A stretch of 64,000 nucleotides of DNA from Gillisia limnaea DSM 15749 (GTDB taxonomy: Bacteria > Bacteroidota > Bacteroidia > Flavobacteriales > Flavobacteriaceae): NCBI RefSeq assembly GCF_000243235.1, contig NZ_JH594606.1:415666-479665 (forward strand). The letters are read 5' to 3'. Made by a program: the position numbers and the translations under genes. The notes beneath the pieces were generated by a model, which saw only the letters and a program-made list of their open reading frames with translations, made no database searches and was not told the origin of the DNA. Shown one piece after another: positions 26,724 through 36,628 of this stretch; the stretch's first letter is position 1; every line of letters begins with the position of its first letter.

Positions 26724-29135
26724 ATGCAAAGCGAAACACAATCCAAAGAATCCATTTCTTTTGAAGATTTTAAAACAGAGGTTTTAAAAGACTATAAACT
26801 CGCAGTCACCAGCCGTGAATGCAGTCTATTGGGAAGACGTGAGGTACTTACCGGAAAAGCCAAATTTGGAATTTTTGGAGATGGAAAAGAAATCCCTCAA
26901 CTGGCGATGGCCAAAGTCTTTAAAAATGGAGATTTCAGATCCGGATATTATAGGGATCAAACTTTTATGATGGCCATTGGAGCCTTGAATATTCAGCAAT
27001 TTTTTGCAGGGCTTTACGCCGATACTTCTATAGAAAACGAACCTATGTCTGCCGGAAGACAAATGGGTGGACACTTTACAACACATAGCTTAAATGAGGA
27101 CGGAAGCTGGAGAAATTTAATGCAGCAAAAAAATTCCAGTGCCGACATTTCCCCTACAGCCGGGCAGATGCCTAGATTATTAGGTTTGGCGCAAGCTTCA
27201 AAAATTTATAGAAATGTAGAAGGAATAAATTCTGAAAAATTTTCAGAAAATGGAAATGAAATTGCCTGGGGAACCATAGGAAATGCCAGTACAAGCGAAG
27301 GTCATTTTTGGGAAGCTATCAACGCAGCGGGAGTTTTACAGGTGCCAATGGTGATGAATGTTTGGGATGATGAATACGGCATCTCTGTTCACGCAAAATA
27401 CCAAACTACAAAAGAAAATATCTCTGAGATTCTAAAAGGATTCCAACGGGACGAAGACAATAAAGGATACGAAATAATAATTGTAAATGGCTGGGATTAT
27501 GTAGCTCTTGTAGAAGCTTATGAAAATGCCTCTAAAATTGCGAGAAAATCTCACTCTCCTGTATTGATCCACGTTAAGGAACTCACACAACCCCAGGGAC
27601 ATTCTACTTCCGGTTCTCACGAACGCTATAAAGATGCGGAACGATTGGCATGGGAACGGGAACATGATTGTAATGTTAAATTTCGGGAATGGGTAATCGA
27701 AAATAATTTCGCTACCGCCGAAGAATTGGATGAAATTGATAGCGATATCAAAAAACAGGTAAGGGATGGAAAAAAAGCGGCCTGGGTTGCTTATACAGAT
27801 CCTATGAAAATAAAGATGAAGGAGCTTTTACCTTTATTGGATCAGGCGGCAAAAGCCAGTGAAAACAAGGAAGCCATTCTATCTTTCAAAAAGGAGATCT
27901 CAGAGATCCAGGAGCCATTGAAAAAAGATCTTTTGATAGCGGCCAGAAAAAGTCTACGCTATTTAACAGGAACCAAAAGTGATGCCCGAACCCAACTTAT
28001 CACTTGGATAGCGAAATACACCAACGATTCCCAACCTGAATACAGCAGCAATCTATACAGCGAATCTGCGGAAAATGCAATTTATATAGATGAGGTAAAA
28101 CCTGTTTATGCTGATGATTCCAAAGAAGTAGATGCCAGGATCATCCTTCGTGATAATTTTGATAAAATATTTGAAAACAAGCCTGAAACCTTGATTTTTG
28201 GAGAAGATGCGGGTGAAATTGGGGATGTAAACCAGGGGCTGGAAGGACTTCAGGAAAAATACGGAAAGTTACGCGTAGCCGATGTTGGTATTCGGGAAGC
28301 TACAATCCTTGGACAGGGAATTGGAATGGCCATGCGAGGATTGAGACCTATTGCCGAAATTCAATACCTGGATTATGTGCTGTATGCCTTACAAATTATG
28401 AGTGATGATCTTGCAACCCTGCAATATCGTACCAAAGGAAAACAAAAAGCACCACTTATTGTACGAACCCGGGGACACAGACTGGAAGGGATTTGGCATA
28501 GTGGCTCACCAATGGGTGCTCTTGTTCATTTATTGAGAGGAATGCACATCCTGGTACCTAGAAATATGACCAAAGCCGCCGGATTCTATAATACTTTACT
28601 GGAAGGTGATGAGCCTGCATTGGTTGTAGAATGTCTTAATGGATACAGGTTAAAAGAAAAACTCCCAACCAATATGGGAGAATTTAGAACCCCTATTGGA
28701 GTTGTGGAAACCATAAAAGAAGGAAAAGATATCACGCTGGTTTCCTATGGCTCGACATTAAGACTTGTAGAACAAGCAGCCAAAGAACTGCAGGAATCAG
28801 GTATTAATGCCGAGATCATCGATGTGCAGTCGCTGCTACCATTCGATCTTAATAAAGATATTGTTAAGAGTGTGGCAAAAACAAATAGATTGTTGGTAAT
28901 AGATGAAGATGTTCCGGGAGGAGCTTCTGCCTATATCTTACAACAAATTATAGAGGAACAAAACGCATATATTCATTTAGACAGCAAGCCTCAAACCCTG
29001 GCAGCAAAACCACACAGACCGGCCTACGGTACAGATGGAGATTATTTCTCCAAACCTTCTGCTGAAGATATCTTTGAAAAGGTGTATGCTATTATGAATG
29101 AGGCGAACCCGGAAAAATACCCTGGATTAAAATAA
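26724..29135 (+). CDS. 2-oxoacid dehydrogenase E1, fused alpha and beta subunits
   Basis: An 803-residue thiamine-diphosphate enzyme, cytoplasmic. Residues ~15-380 are the E1 alpha part, with the ThDP/Mg region GTIGNASTSEGHFWEAI and the HAKYQTT phosphorylation-loop-like region; residues ~465-800 are the E1 beta part (transketolase-like pyrimidine-binding domain, FGEDAGEIGDVNQGL, then the transketolase C domain, VDVQSLLPFD-like). This fusion is the usual Bacteroidota form of the branched-chain or related 2-oxoacid dehydrogenase E1; substrate choice between branched-chain acids, pyruvate and acetoin cannot be read off. The E2/E3 genes are not in the window. Confidence 0.88.
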   Translation: MQSETQSKESISFEDFKTEVLKDYKLAVTSRECSLLGRREVLTGKAKFGIFGDGKEIPQLAMAKVFKNGDFRSGYYRDQTFMMAIGALNIQQFFAGLYADTSIENEPMSAGRQMGGHFTTHSLNEDGSWRNLMQQKNSSADISPTAGQMPRLLGLAQASKIYRNVEGINSEKFSENGNEIAWGTIGNASTSEGHFWEAINAAGVLQVPMVMNVWDDEYGISVHAKYQTTKENISEILKGFQRDEDNKGYEIIIVNGWDYVALVEAYENASKIARKSHSPVLIHVKELTQPQGHSTSGSHERYKDAERLAWEREHDCNVKFREWVIENNFATAEELDEIDSDIKKQVRDGKKAAWVAYTDPMKIKMKELLPLLDQAAKASENKEAILSFKKEISEIQEPLKKDLLIAARKSLRYLTGTKSDARTQLITWIAKYTNDSQPEYSSNLYSESAENAIYIDEVKPVYADDSKEVDARIILRDNFDKIFENKPETLIFGEDAGEIGDVNQGLEGLQEKYGKLRVADVGIREATILGQGIGMAMRGLRPIAEIQYLDYVLYALQIMSDDLATLQYRTKGKQKAPLIVRTRGHRLEGIWHSGSPMGALVHLLRGMHILVPRNMTKAAGFYNTLLEGDEPALVVECLNGYRLKEKLPTNMGEFRTPIGVVETIKEGKDITLVSYGSTLRLVEQAAKELQESGINAEIIDVQSLLPFDLNKDIVKSVAKTNRLLVIDEDVPGGASAYILQQIIEEQNAYIHLDSKPQTLAAKPHRPAYGTDGDYFSKPSAEDIFEKVYAIMNEANPEKYPGLK

Positions 29136-29158
29136 TAAGTCGTTAGACAAATCAGAAT

Positions 29159-29206
29159 AAAAAAGCCACGAGTCCGCTACCAAAAGTTAGTGAATTCGTG
29201 GCTTAA
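29159..29206. terminator. Terminator between E1 and PH-domain genes
   Basis: AAGCCACGA pairs with TTCGTGGCTT with a partly paired interior (CTA/TAG). It stands between two convergent genes and can serve both. Confidence 0.7.
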
Positions 29207-29218
29207 CTATTTACTTAT

Positions 29219-30736
29219 TTACATCCATCCTTTGCTGGCAGTTTCAATTTTAAAGAGAATATAATTTAGATATGGAACTATTTTTTTATCCACCGCTCTA
29301 AACGAAACATCCCCACCGGCAGTATGAAATGTAATATTACAAACATTTCTTTTCTTATACCAAATTGGCTGTATAACACTTAAAGATTGTAATTTATAGG
29401 TTTCCACCGTTTCTTCCTTCTTATTCCATACGCCAGATTTCAAGCGGAGAAAATCATCAGAGATCTGTAATTTTTTAGAGCTGAAAAGTTTGAGCTGCCA
29501 GATAATTCCTATAATAAAATAGATCCCGACCATTACTGTCCAGGTATTAAATGCAATAAAATCTGTGAAAATTGGAAAAAAAGCACTGAGCGCTATTGGC
29601 AGAAAAACCGACTGGAACATCTGGCGGAATAATAAGATCCTGTCTGGAAGAAAAGTTTTCTCCAGGCTAACTTCGACGCTGGCATCAGCATACACGAAGG
29701 ATTTTATCTTTTCAACCGTTGTTTCACCAAGACCCGGAATTTTAATCTTCGATTTTTCCAGGGTATTTTCACTGCTTGCAAGGGAAAAACGCGCCTCGTA
29801 TAAATTTAGCCACTTTTGAACAGGATTGGTCGTGACCTGTAATAGCTGAATTCGTCTGGGTTGCAATGAAATCTTTGTATTGGTTTTTAATCCCATTTCA
29901 AGTTCAAGACTGTTTTTGCTTTGCTGAAGTTTAAGTCCGTAGTATTTGATAAAAACCTCAACAACCGTAATAATCATACTTAGCAGCAACATCATGATGG
30001 CGATAATAACAAAAACTCCCACAGATTCCAGAAGTCCTGGAATTTGGTTCAACTGCTCATCAAGATCTTCAGAATAATCTTCTACAAAAGGCCTTAATTC
30101 ATTGAAAATAGTCGAAAAAAACACAAAAATCAGAGCAAGTCCACGCAGGTAATTGGTACTAAAACCTATTTTTAAAAGATCGGAAAAATTTAATTTATGC
30201 GTCCATAAAACCTCCTTGTTGGCAGGATCTTCCAATTCTTCAGTCTCAGTTTCAGCTATTGCAGCATCCTTTTTCACCTTTATCAACAGGGCTGAGAGTT
30301 TATCTGCCTTTTCCTTTGAAATAGCTTTTATACTTATCTCTTTATCGCTGCTGCCAGCAGTTTCAATAACCAGACTATATACATTTATAATACGCTGTAG
30401 GATAGAACGCTTTAAATATACCTGTTGAATTTTGTCGAAGGGAACCGCGATATCTTCGGTAGAAAAAACGCCTTTTTGAAGCATGAATTCTTCTTTGGAA
30501 TAATCTATATGAAATAAAAACTTCCTGTAATACCAGTAACTATAGATAAGTGCAAATATCGCTAAAATGCTTATCCCCAGTCCTACAAAAAACAAGATCC
30601 TTCCTCCCGGGCTTTTAAGCAGAAAATAAACCCCAAGTACCCAAAATCCCTTTACAAATTTATAGATGGTCGTGAGAAAAATAAGCAACACCCCTATCCC
30701 CGATTGACGCTGGGGTGTAGAAAAATCAGCTCTCAT
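29219..30736 (-). CDS. Bacterial PH-domain membrane protein (YdbT-like)
   Basis: A 505-residue inner-membrane protein with three pairs of transmembrane segments (about 12-75, 195-265 and 375-425) and bPH2 domains after each pair. The pattern DIAVPFDKIQQVYLKRSILQ is typical of bPH2 (YdbT/YdbS) domains, and TKISLQPRRIQLLQVTTNPVQ repeats it in the second domain. Start overlaps the smaller PH-domain gene by 11 bases, so the two are translated together and probably form a complex, as ydbS-ydbT pairs do elsewhere. Function is not known in detail; membrane or envelope stress is inferred. Confidence 0.82.
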   Translation of the reverse strand: MRADFSTPQRQSGIGVLLIFLTTIYKFVKGFWVLGVYFLLKSPGGRILFFVGLGISILAIFALIYSYWYYRKFLFHIDYSKEEFMLQKGVFSTEDIAVPFDKIQQVYLKRSILQRIINVYSLVIETAGSSDKEISIKAISKEKADKLSALLIKVKKDAAIAETETEELEDPANKEVLWTHKLNFSDLLKIGFSTNYLRGLALIFVFFSTIFNELRPFVEDYSEDLDEQLNQIPGLLESVGVFVIIAIMMLLLSMIITVVEVFIKYYGLKLQQSKNSLELEMGLKTNTKISLQPRRIQLLQVTTNPVQKWLNLYEARFSLASSENTLEKSKIKIPGLGETTVEKIKSFVYADASVEVSLEKTFLPDRILLFRQMFQSVFLPIALSAFFPIFTDFIAFNTWTVMVGIYFIIGIIWQLKLFSSKKLQISDDFLRLKSGVWNKKEETVETYKLQSLSVIQPIWYKKRNVCNITFHTAGGDVSFRAVDKKIVPYLNYILFKIETASKGWM

Positions 30737-31253
30737 CTTCAGCGATCTTTTTAGCCAGGGATTCCTTTAGCCGTACTGCAAGTTCCGGTTCCAGACCAGG
30801 AATTTGAATATCGCCGCCGCTTCCTCCGGCTGTAAATATATTTAGGGTCGCAATTCCAAAAAATTTATCCAGAACTCCCCTTGATATGGTAGCATGCTGA
30901 ATCCTGTTAAAAGGAACTACGGTAGTTCTGCTTATAAGATACCCCCTTCTATATAAAACATCTCTTTCCCGAATAGCATAGCCGTATTCATCCTGCATTT
31001 TGATGCTATTCCAAAGTTTAAAACCAAAAAATAATACAAAAAAGACGATCCCGGAATAGATGTAATAGGTTTCTATTTGATAATAAAACAGCAATGCAAC
31101 AACTATTAAAACTATTACAAGGAATATTCCAGATTCCACCAAAACTTTTTTAAGATATTGAGCAGAAATAGGATTAAAATTAACCTCCTCATAATTGGGA
31201 AGGGAACTCAGGTCTATTTCTTTATTCGAAAAATTTTCCATTAAGGAAGCCAT
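30726..31253 (-). CDS. Bacterial PH-domain membrane protein (YdbS-like)
   Basis: A 175-residue protein with two membrane helices (about 35-80) and one bPH2 domain (DVLYRRGYLISRTTVVPFNR, then IQHATISRGVLDKFFG). It precedes the larger YdbT-like gene, overlapping it by 11 bases, and its own start overlaps the menB stop by 13 bases. This puts the pair in the menB transcript. Confidence 0.82.
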   Translation of the reverse strand: MASLMENFSNKEIDLSSLPNYEEVNFNPISAQYLKKVLVESGIFLVIVLIVVALLFYYQIETYYIYSGIVFFVLFFGFKLWNSIKMQDEYGYAIRERDVLYRRGYLISRTTVVPFNRIQHATISRGVLDKFFGIATLNIFTAGGSGGDIQIPGLEPELAVRLKESLAKKIAEDES

Positions 31254-32080
31254 TTTTTGACAAAATTAGGTTTTCTTTTTTCCAGAAAGGCATCCCTTCC
31301 TTCTTTGGCCTCATCGGTCATATAAGCCAATCGGGTTGCTTCCCCTGCAAAAACCTGTTGTCCCACCATGCCATCATCGGTAAGGTTCATCGCGAATTTC
31401 AACATTTTTATGGAGGTTGGGGATTTTGCAAGGATTTCCTGGGCCCATTCAAAAGCGGTATTTTCAAGTTCCTCGTGAGGAATTACGGCATTCACCATTC
31501 CCATTTCAAAAGCTTCCTGGGCAGAATAATTCCTTCCTAAAAAGAAAATTTCCCTGGCGCGTTTTTGGCCTACCATTTTGGCGAGATAAGCAGATCCATA
31601 TCCTCCGTCAAAACTGGTGACATCCGCATCGGTTTGTTTGAAAATCGCATGCTCCTTACTGGCAAGGCTTAGATCACACACCACATGCAAACTATGCCCG
31701 CCGCCAACAGCCCAGCCGGGAACTACTGCGATCACAGCTTTTGGCATAAATCGTATTAAACGTTGGACTTCAAGAATATTAAGCCTGTGCATCCCGTCCT
31801 CACCAACATATCCCTGATGGCCTCTCGCCTTCTGGTCTCCGCCGCTGCAAAAGGAATACACTCCGTCTTTGGAAGAAGGTCCTTCTGCCGATAATAAAAC
31901 CACGCCTATAGAAGTATCTTCCTGTGCATCGTAAAAAGCCTGATACAATTCACTGGTGGTTTTTGGCCTGAACGCATTCCTAACATCCGGACGGTTAAAG
32001 GCTATCCTCGCAACTCCATTTGCCTTTTTATAGGTGATATCTTCAAATTCTTTTACCGTTTTCCAATCAATGATATTCAT
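31241..32080 (-). CDS. menB: 1,4-dihydroxy-2-naphthoyl-CoA synthase
   Basis: A 279-residue crotonase-fold enzyme that closes the ring of o-succinylbenzoyl-CoA in menaquinone synthesis. MenB-specific signs are CSGGDQKARGHQGY, the oxyanion loop VPGWAVGGGHSLHVVCDLS and the TSFDGGYGSAYLAKMVGQK segment. Length is normal. Together with menD, menF and a thioesterase in this 6-kb stretch it covers part of the pathway; menC, menE and menA are not here. Confidence 0.95.
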   Translation of the reverse strand: MNIIDWKTVKEFEDITYKKANGVARIAFNRPDVRNAFRPKTTSELYQAFYDAQEDTSIGVVLLSAEGPSSKDGVYSFCSGGDQKARGHQGYVGEDGMHRLNILEVQRLIRFMPKAVIAVVPGWAVGGGHSLHVVCDLSLASKEHAIFKQTDADVTSFDGGYGSAYLAKMVGQKRAREIFFLGRNYSAQEAFEMGMVNAVIPHEELENTAFEWAQEILAKSPTSIKMLKFAMNLTDDGMVGQQVFAGEATRLAYMTDEAKEGRDAFLEKRKPNFVKKWLP

Positions 32081-32212
32081 ATGCTTTGTTTTACCGTAAA
32101 AATAGGATTTTAAAGTTAAATGTACGGTTTCCTTTTCATCTTAAAATATCAATTGGATAGCCGGATTACCAATCATATTTAATTATAGAATGCTCTTTAG
32201 CACAATTCTTGA

Positions 32213-32220
32213 TATATTTG
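32213..32220 (+). promoter_or_regulatory. -7 box of small secreted protein gene
   Basis: TATATTTG fits TAnnTTTG and lies 14 bases before the ATG at 32235, which supports that start over one 45 bases upstream. Confidence 0.5.
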
Positions 32221-32234
32221 AAAAAACTTCAGAA

Positions 32235-32723
32235 ATGAAAAAAATAGGAATACTTTTCTTTTTTATCTTCATATCCTATTTCGGAACTGCCCAGGAAATC
32301 CCTGCTGTTACCGATGCTTCTTCAGAATTTATTATTAAAAGAATCGAAATTATTCCCTCTTTAAGCATTTTATCGCCTGAAATTCCCAACACCGGAAATT
32401 TCAAAATACGAAGTGTAAATTTTGATCCTGAAAATGAATCCCGCGAAGTAAATATGGCCGAATTCATGGCACGGGAAAGAAGGATGAAATCAAGAACGGT
32501 GCAACTCGCTCCTCCGGTACAGTTGCCTCAAAAGGATAACTCCATTTCCGTAGGTCGCAATACCGATTGGAATACAAGTCCGCGGTTTTTTAACCAATCA
32601 TTCAGCCCTGAACTTCCCGGAAGCGGAACCAGAAATGCTGTTTACAGGAATGCTGCTGAAGGGACGGGACATTATTACCTTACACGGTACAATCCTTTTG
32701 CCAGAAGAGGTTATAATTATTGA
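32235..32723 (+). CDS. Secreted protein of unknown function
   Basis: A 162-residue protein from the ATG at 32235 with signal peptide MKKIGILFFFIFISYFGTAQ. The mature part is short, polar and low in regular motifs, with Arg-rich segments and a C-terminal RYNPFARRGYNY. I recognise no domain. Its stop overlaps the stop of the convergent CvfB-like gene. Preceded by a -7 box that fixes the start. Confidence 0.7.
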   Translation: MKKIGILFFFIFISYFGTAQEIPAVTDASSEFIIKRIEIIPSLSILSPEIPNTGNFKIRSVNFDPENESREVNMAEFMARERRMKSRTVQLAPPVQLPQKDNSISVGRNTDWNTSPRFFNQSFSPELPGSGTRNAVYRNAAEGTGHYYLTRYNPFARRGYNY

Positions 32724-33556
32724 TCTTTTTTAAGATAGATCCCGTCTTCCTTAATATCTATAAGGCGTTGCTTGTATAAAGTACCAATCGCCTTTTTAAA
32801 GCTTTTTTTACTCATTTGAAGTGTTCTCTGGATTTCCTGCGGGGAAGATTTATCGGTGAGTTTTAGATGACCTCCCTTAAGTGCTATTTCATTCAATATA
32901 TCCTGAGCGTTGGGCTCAATACTTCTATATCCCGGACGCTGCAAGGTGATGTCTATTTTCCCGTCCGGCCTTGTTTTCTTAACCCATGCCTTTAAACGGT
33001 CCCCGGGTTGCATATCCTGAAAAATATCATCCTTAAAGATCAAACCCTGATGCAGTTCATTCACGATTACATTCATTCCAAGATCTGTAGGATTTGCTAC
33101 AATAATATCCACTTCCTCAAAAGGTTCTACCGTTAATTCTGTATTATCTAAAAAAGCATTGGTTTTACTGGAAGCAACCAATCGATTGGTCTCCTGGTCC
33201 AAATAACAAAAAACCAGGTACCAGCTCTCTTTCCGCATTTTTGAAGCCATCTCGCGATAAGGAACAAAAAGATGTTTTTCCAGCCCCCAGTCCAAAAAAG
33301 CGCCAATATCAGATACTTCCACGCACTTTAAATAAGCGAATTCGTCAAGCTTAACATAAGGCGTTAATGTAGTAGCAACCGGCCTTTCCTGATGATCCAG
33401 ATAAACAAAGACCTGTATCTCATCTTCCAAATTAAAGGTTTCCGGTTTATATTTATTAGGCAGTAAGACCTCATCCCCTTCGTCATTTCTCAAAAATAAT
33501 CCGGGTTCCGTATCACGGTCAATTATCATCGTATGGTATTCACCAATTGTCAGCAT
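32717..33556 (-). CDS. S1-domain RNA-binding protein (CvfB family)
   Basis: A 279-residue cytoplasmic protein with tandem S1-like OB folds (GLFLRNDEGDEVLLPNKY, then CVEVSDIGAFLDWGLEKHLF, then ITLQRPGYRSIEP) and a C-terminal winged helix, about 215-279 (LTDKSSPQEIQRTLQMSKKS, KKAIGTLYKQRLI). This is the CvfB/YitL architecture; relatives bind RNA, and in Staphylococcus affect virulence gene expression. Sits between menB and menD but no menaquinone role is implied. Confidence 0.88.
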   Translation of the reverse strand: MLTIGEYHTMIIDRDTEPGLFLRNDEGDEVLLPNKYKPETFNLEDEIQVFVYLDHQERPVATTLTPYVKLDEFAYLKCVEVSDIGAFLDWGLEKHLFVPYREMASKMRKESWYLVFCYLDQETNRLVASSKTNAFLDNTELTVEPFEEVDIIVANPTDLGMNVIVNELHQGLIFKDDIFQDMQPGDRLKAWVKKTRPDGKIDITLQRPGYRSIEPNAQDILNEIALKGGHLKLTDKSSPQEIQRTLQMSKKSFKKAIGTLYKQRLIDIKEDGIYLKKDQ

Positions 33557-33625
33557 AGCTAAATTTTAAAACGCAAAGATACTTTAATAAAAAAGATTTC
33601 CCCCTTTTGAAAATTATCTGTCTCT

Positions 33626-35359
33626 TCAGGATTTCATAAAACTAAAGTACTCCAGTAAAACCTCATCATTAATTTGACGCGGAGTAAAGATTTCCAGTAA
33701 CTTTGGCTTTTCTGAAACTTCATAAAATCCATGTAAGGCTTCACTGATCTCTTCGGAATTTTTAGCTGAAAGATATTCAATGTCATACAATTCACATACA
33801 GGTTTTGTATTCATTTGATGTATGGTTTCAAAATACGTATCAAAATTTTCGGTATTTTTATTTCCCGGAAGAATTCTAAAAATCCCACCGCCTTCATTGT
33901 TCAGAACAATTATTCTGAAGTTTTTTGGAATGTAATTGTTCCACAGTCCGTTGCTGTCATAGAAAAAGCTAAGATCACCGCATATTAGCAAAGTAGGATC
34001 TTCATTGATGAGCGCAGCTCCTACAGCGGTAGAAACGCTTCCATCTATCCCGCTCGTGCCGCGATTACAAAACAACTTCTGAGATTCGTCCCATTTAAAA
34101 AGTTGTGCATACCTAACCGTAGCGCTATTTCCAAGCTGTACATTATACTTTTTTGGAACCGTTGGCACAATTGCCTGCATTGCTTTAAAGTCGGAATATT
34201 GGATTTCCTGCACATATAGATCGTGCCGCTCCTGTCTTTTTTTCCTGATATTTTTCCAATGAGAAGCATAATCGCTATTCCCTTTTTCAAGCAACGGATG
34301 AAACTTCCTGAAAAAGGAATTGATGGAAGTCTCAAAATGCTTGTTTAAACAGAAGAAAGTATTGTATGCCTTTTTAGGATCCACGTGCCAGTGATGTTCC
34401 GGCTGAAAATTGCGAAGAAAAGACTTGATCTTTTTTGAAACTATCATCCCCCCGAAGCTTAGTAATATATCCGGCCTTAAAGCCTCAAATTGTTTTGCTG
34501 CATCTTCGCTTCTTTCAACAGGGCCTATCAGGGTATCTATACGGGTAAAGATTTCCGGGTGATTTAAATTTGAAGTGGTTTCGGTCAACACCAACACCGA
34601 TTCATCCTGAGCGAGAAAATCCAGGAATTTCTGTTCCAGCACATTTGGCTGGGCAACCCCCACAATCACAATTTTTCGCTTGGCCTTGTTCCAGATTTCG
34701 GCATAGGCTGACAGTTCCTTTTCAGAATAATCCCGTTCCCGGATTTCCGGCAGGATCTGCAAGGGGTTGACCGATGCTTTTTCTACCATGTCATACAACG
34801 GCTCATAAAAAGGCACATTAATATGAACCGGACCCTTTCCTTCCAAAGCTTTATTCAGTGCAAGATTGATCTCCCGTTCATTGTGTTTTTGAGATTCAAA
34901 TTGTTTCTGCTGTAATTTTTTATCTGCAGAGGTATTCTCCAGCACGATTTCAGAATAGAGATTGGCGGAATACAGGATATGGTTCTCGAATACATTTTTT
35001 TGTCTAATGGTTTGTCCATCTCCAATATCTATACGTTCTATTGGGCGGTCTGCGGAAATCACCACCAAAGGAATATCGCTGTAAAAAGCTTCTGCCACTG
35101 CTGGATAATAATTCAACAATGCCGATCCGGAAGTACAGACCAACGCGACTGCTTGTTGAAGTTGTTGTGCCATCCCCAATGCAAAAAATGCTGCACAACG
35201 CTCATCTACAATGCTGTATGCTTTAATTTCGGGATGATGGGTAAAGCCAATGGTTAATGGTGCATTTCGTGAACCCGGGGAAATCACAACATGTTTAATT
35301 TTTTTTGATACGCACAAAGCAACTATAGACTGAGCTACGGGAATTTTGGAATATTTCAC
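33626..35359 (-). CDS. menD: SEPHCHC synthase (MenD)
   Basis: A 577-residue ThDP-dependent enzyme joining isochorismate and 2-oxoglutarate in menaquinone synthesis. Signs are the N-terminal VVISPGSRNAPLTIGF, VCTSGSALLNYYPAVAEA, the DRP.E block and the C-terminal NRGTSGIDGSVSTAVGAA and ICGDLSFFYDSNGL ThDP site. The start is GTG (35357-35359), directly followed by KYSKIPVAQ, with no usable ATG nearby. Downstream of menF, with a 126-base gap. Confidence 0.95.
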   Translation of the reverse strand: MKYSKIPVAQSIVALCVSKKIKHVVISPGSRNAPLTIGFTHHPEIKAYSIVDERCAAFFALGMAQQLQQAVALVCTSGSALLNYYPAVAEAFYSDIPLVVISADRPIERIDIGDGQTIRQKNVFENHILYSANLYSEIVLENTSADKKLQQKQFESQKHNEREINLALNKALEGKGPVHINVPFYEPLYDMVEKASVNPLQILPEIRERDYSEKELSAYAEIWNKAKRKIVIVGVAQPNVLEQKFLDFLAQDESVLVLTETTSNLNHPEIFTRIDTLIGPVERSEDAAKQFEALRPDILLSFGGMIVSKKIKSFLRNFQPEHHWHVDPKKAYNTFFCLNKHFETSINSFFRKFHPLLEKGNSDYASHWKNIRKKRQERHDLYVQEIQYSDFKAMQAIVPTVPKKYNVQLGNSATVRYAQLFKWDESQKLFCNRGTSGIDGSVSTAVGAALINEDPTLLICGDLSFFYDSNGLWNNYIPKNFRIIVLNNEGGGIFRILPGNKNTENFDTYFETIHQMNTKPVCELYDIEYLSAKNSEEISEALHGFYEVSEKPKLLEIFTPRQINDEVLLEYFSFMKS

Positions 35360-35485
35360 AGAATTTCTGTTTTTAAAAAACTTGAACTGAACCTCGCAAC
35401 GTATAGAAACCTGTGAGGTCCCCGGTGGAGGTTATAATCAATCAAAATTACGATTTCAAAAGGTTTTTATCCCAAATTTTAAACC

Positions 35486-36628
35486 TTATTTAAGAAGCAC
35501 TGCCTTCATGGTTTCAGCCTTATTTTGGGTTTCCACCCACTCTGCCTCTGGATCGCTGTCTTTTGTAATTCCGCCGCCAACGAACAAAACGGCCTGCTTC
35601 TCTTCAAACTTCATACATCGCAGGTTTACAAATAAATTCGAAGTGGTTATAATACTTGCATACGCCTGGTTTTCCTGATTCCTTCGGTTCCCGCTACGTT
35701 TGATTTCCTTCTTCAAATTGAGTTCTCCTAAAAATCCGGAGTAATATTCCCTGTCGTAATTTTCATTTTCCAGGATGAAGTTTTTGGCGGGTTCCTTTGG
35801 AAGTCCGCAAATGGCAGGAGTTGGATGAATTACAGAGATCAACTTTCCCAAATCTTGAGATTCCGGATATAAAAATCCGGAGATATTGGTTTTTAAATGC
35901 AGTAAATTCCCGGCTTTAGCTGTAAAAGGATGAGATTTTTCGATCTTCTCAACAAAGGGTTTTAAATTCTCCATAATAGAATCGGTAACAAATTGCTGTT
36001 CCTGCTTTTCCTTTTGCCCCCAAACAACCTCCATTTCTCCCGCATATTTTACAGTTCCTGCAAGTGCCATCGTTTTAAACCGGTTCCGCTCAATTTCAAG
36101 TAAGGTTTCGGGAGTTGCACCAAGCCATAATCCCGTTTCCGGATGAAACCATATATATACAAGCGCTGTTGGATACAACTGGAGTAATTCCTGAAAAATT
36201 TTTATAGAATCCCGTCCTTGTAGTTTAACAGATTCCCGCCTTGAAAGCACCACCTTTTTAAAAATCCCTTTTTTTATTTGCTCTATCCCCTTTTCCACTA
36301 AAGCTACATGCTGCTTCCGGGCCGTTTCAACTTCAATTTCAGCGATAGATGAATTCCTGAAATCTTTGTCAATTTCTGAAAGATCAATGTTGGTTTCCAG
36401 AAATTCAGATTGAGCTGCAGGAATAAGGAATTTAGGTTTATTGGCAGCAAAAGGAGCGAATACAAAGCCGCTTTCAGAAAAATTCAGGATTTTATAGGTT
36501 TCAGAATTAGATTGCAGAAATGCTTTTATTTCCCCTGTAGGCGTCGATGGTTTTTTATAAGCTACAAAAGGCAATTTCTTCTCCAGCTGAAACCGAAGTT
36601 TATCAAAAAATTCTTCAGAAGTGATCAT
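35486..36628 (-). CDS. menF: Isochorismate synthase
   Basis: A 380-residue chorismate-binding enzyme of the MenF/EntC type, making isochorismate from chorismate. Conserved blocks are FKKVVLSRRE, WLGATPETLLEI, MALAGTVKYAG, SVIHPTPAICGLPKEPA, YDREYYSGFLGEL and FVGGGITKDSDPEAEW with the catalytic acid residues. It directly follows the thioesterase gene (stop and start adjacent) and precedes menD, so it serves menaquinone rather than siderophore synthesis. Confidence 0.92.
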   Translation of the reverse strand: MITSEEFFDKLRFQLEKKLPFVAYKKPSTPTGEIKAFLQSNSETYKILNFSESGFVFAPFAANKPKFLIPAAQSEFLETNIDLSEIDKDFRNSSIAEIEVETARKQHVALVEKGIEQIKKGIFKKVVLSRRESVKLQGRDSIKIFQELLQLYPTALVYIWFHPETGLWLGATPETLLEIERNRFKTMALAGTVKYAGEMEVVWGQKEKQEQQFVTDSIMENLKPFVEKIEKSHPFTAKAGNLLHLKTNISGFLYPESQDLGKLISVIHPTPAICGLPKEPAKNFILENENYDREYYSGFLGELNLKKEIKRSGNRRNQENQAYASIITTSNLFVNLRCMKFEEKQAVLFVGGGITKDSDPEAEWVETQNKAETMKAVLLK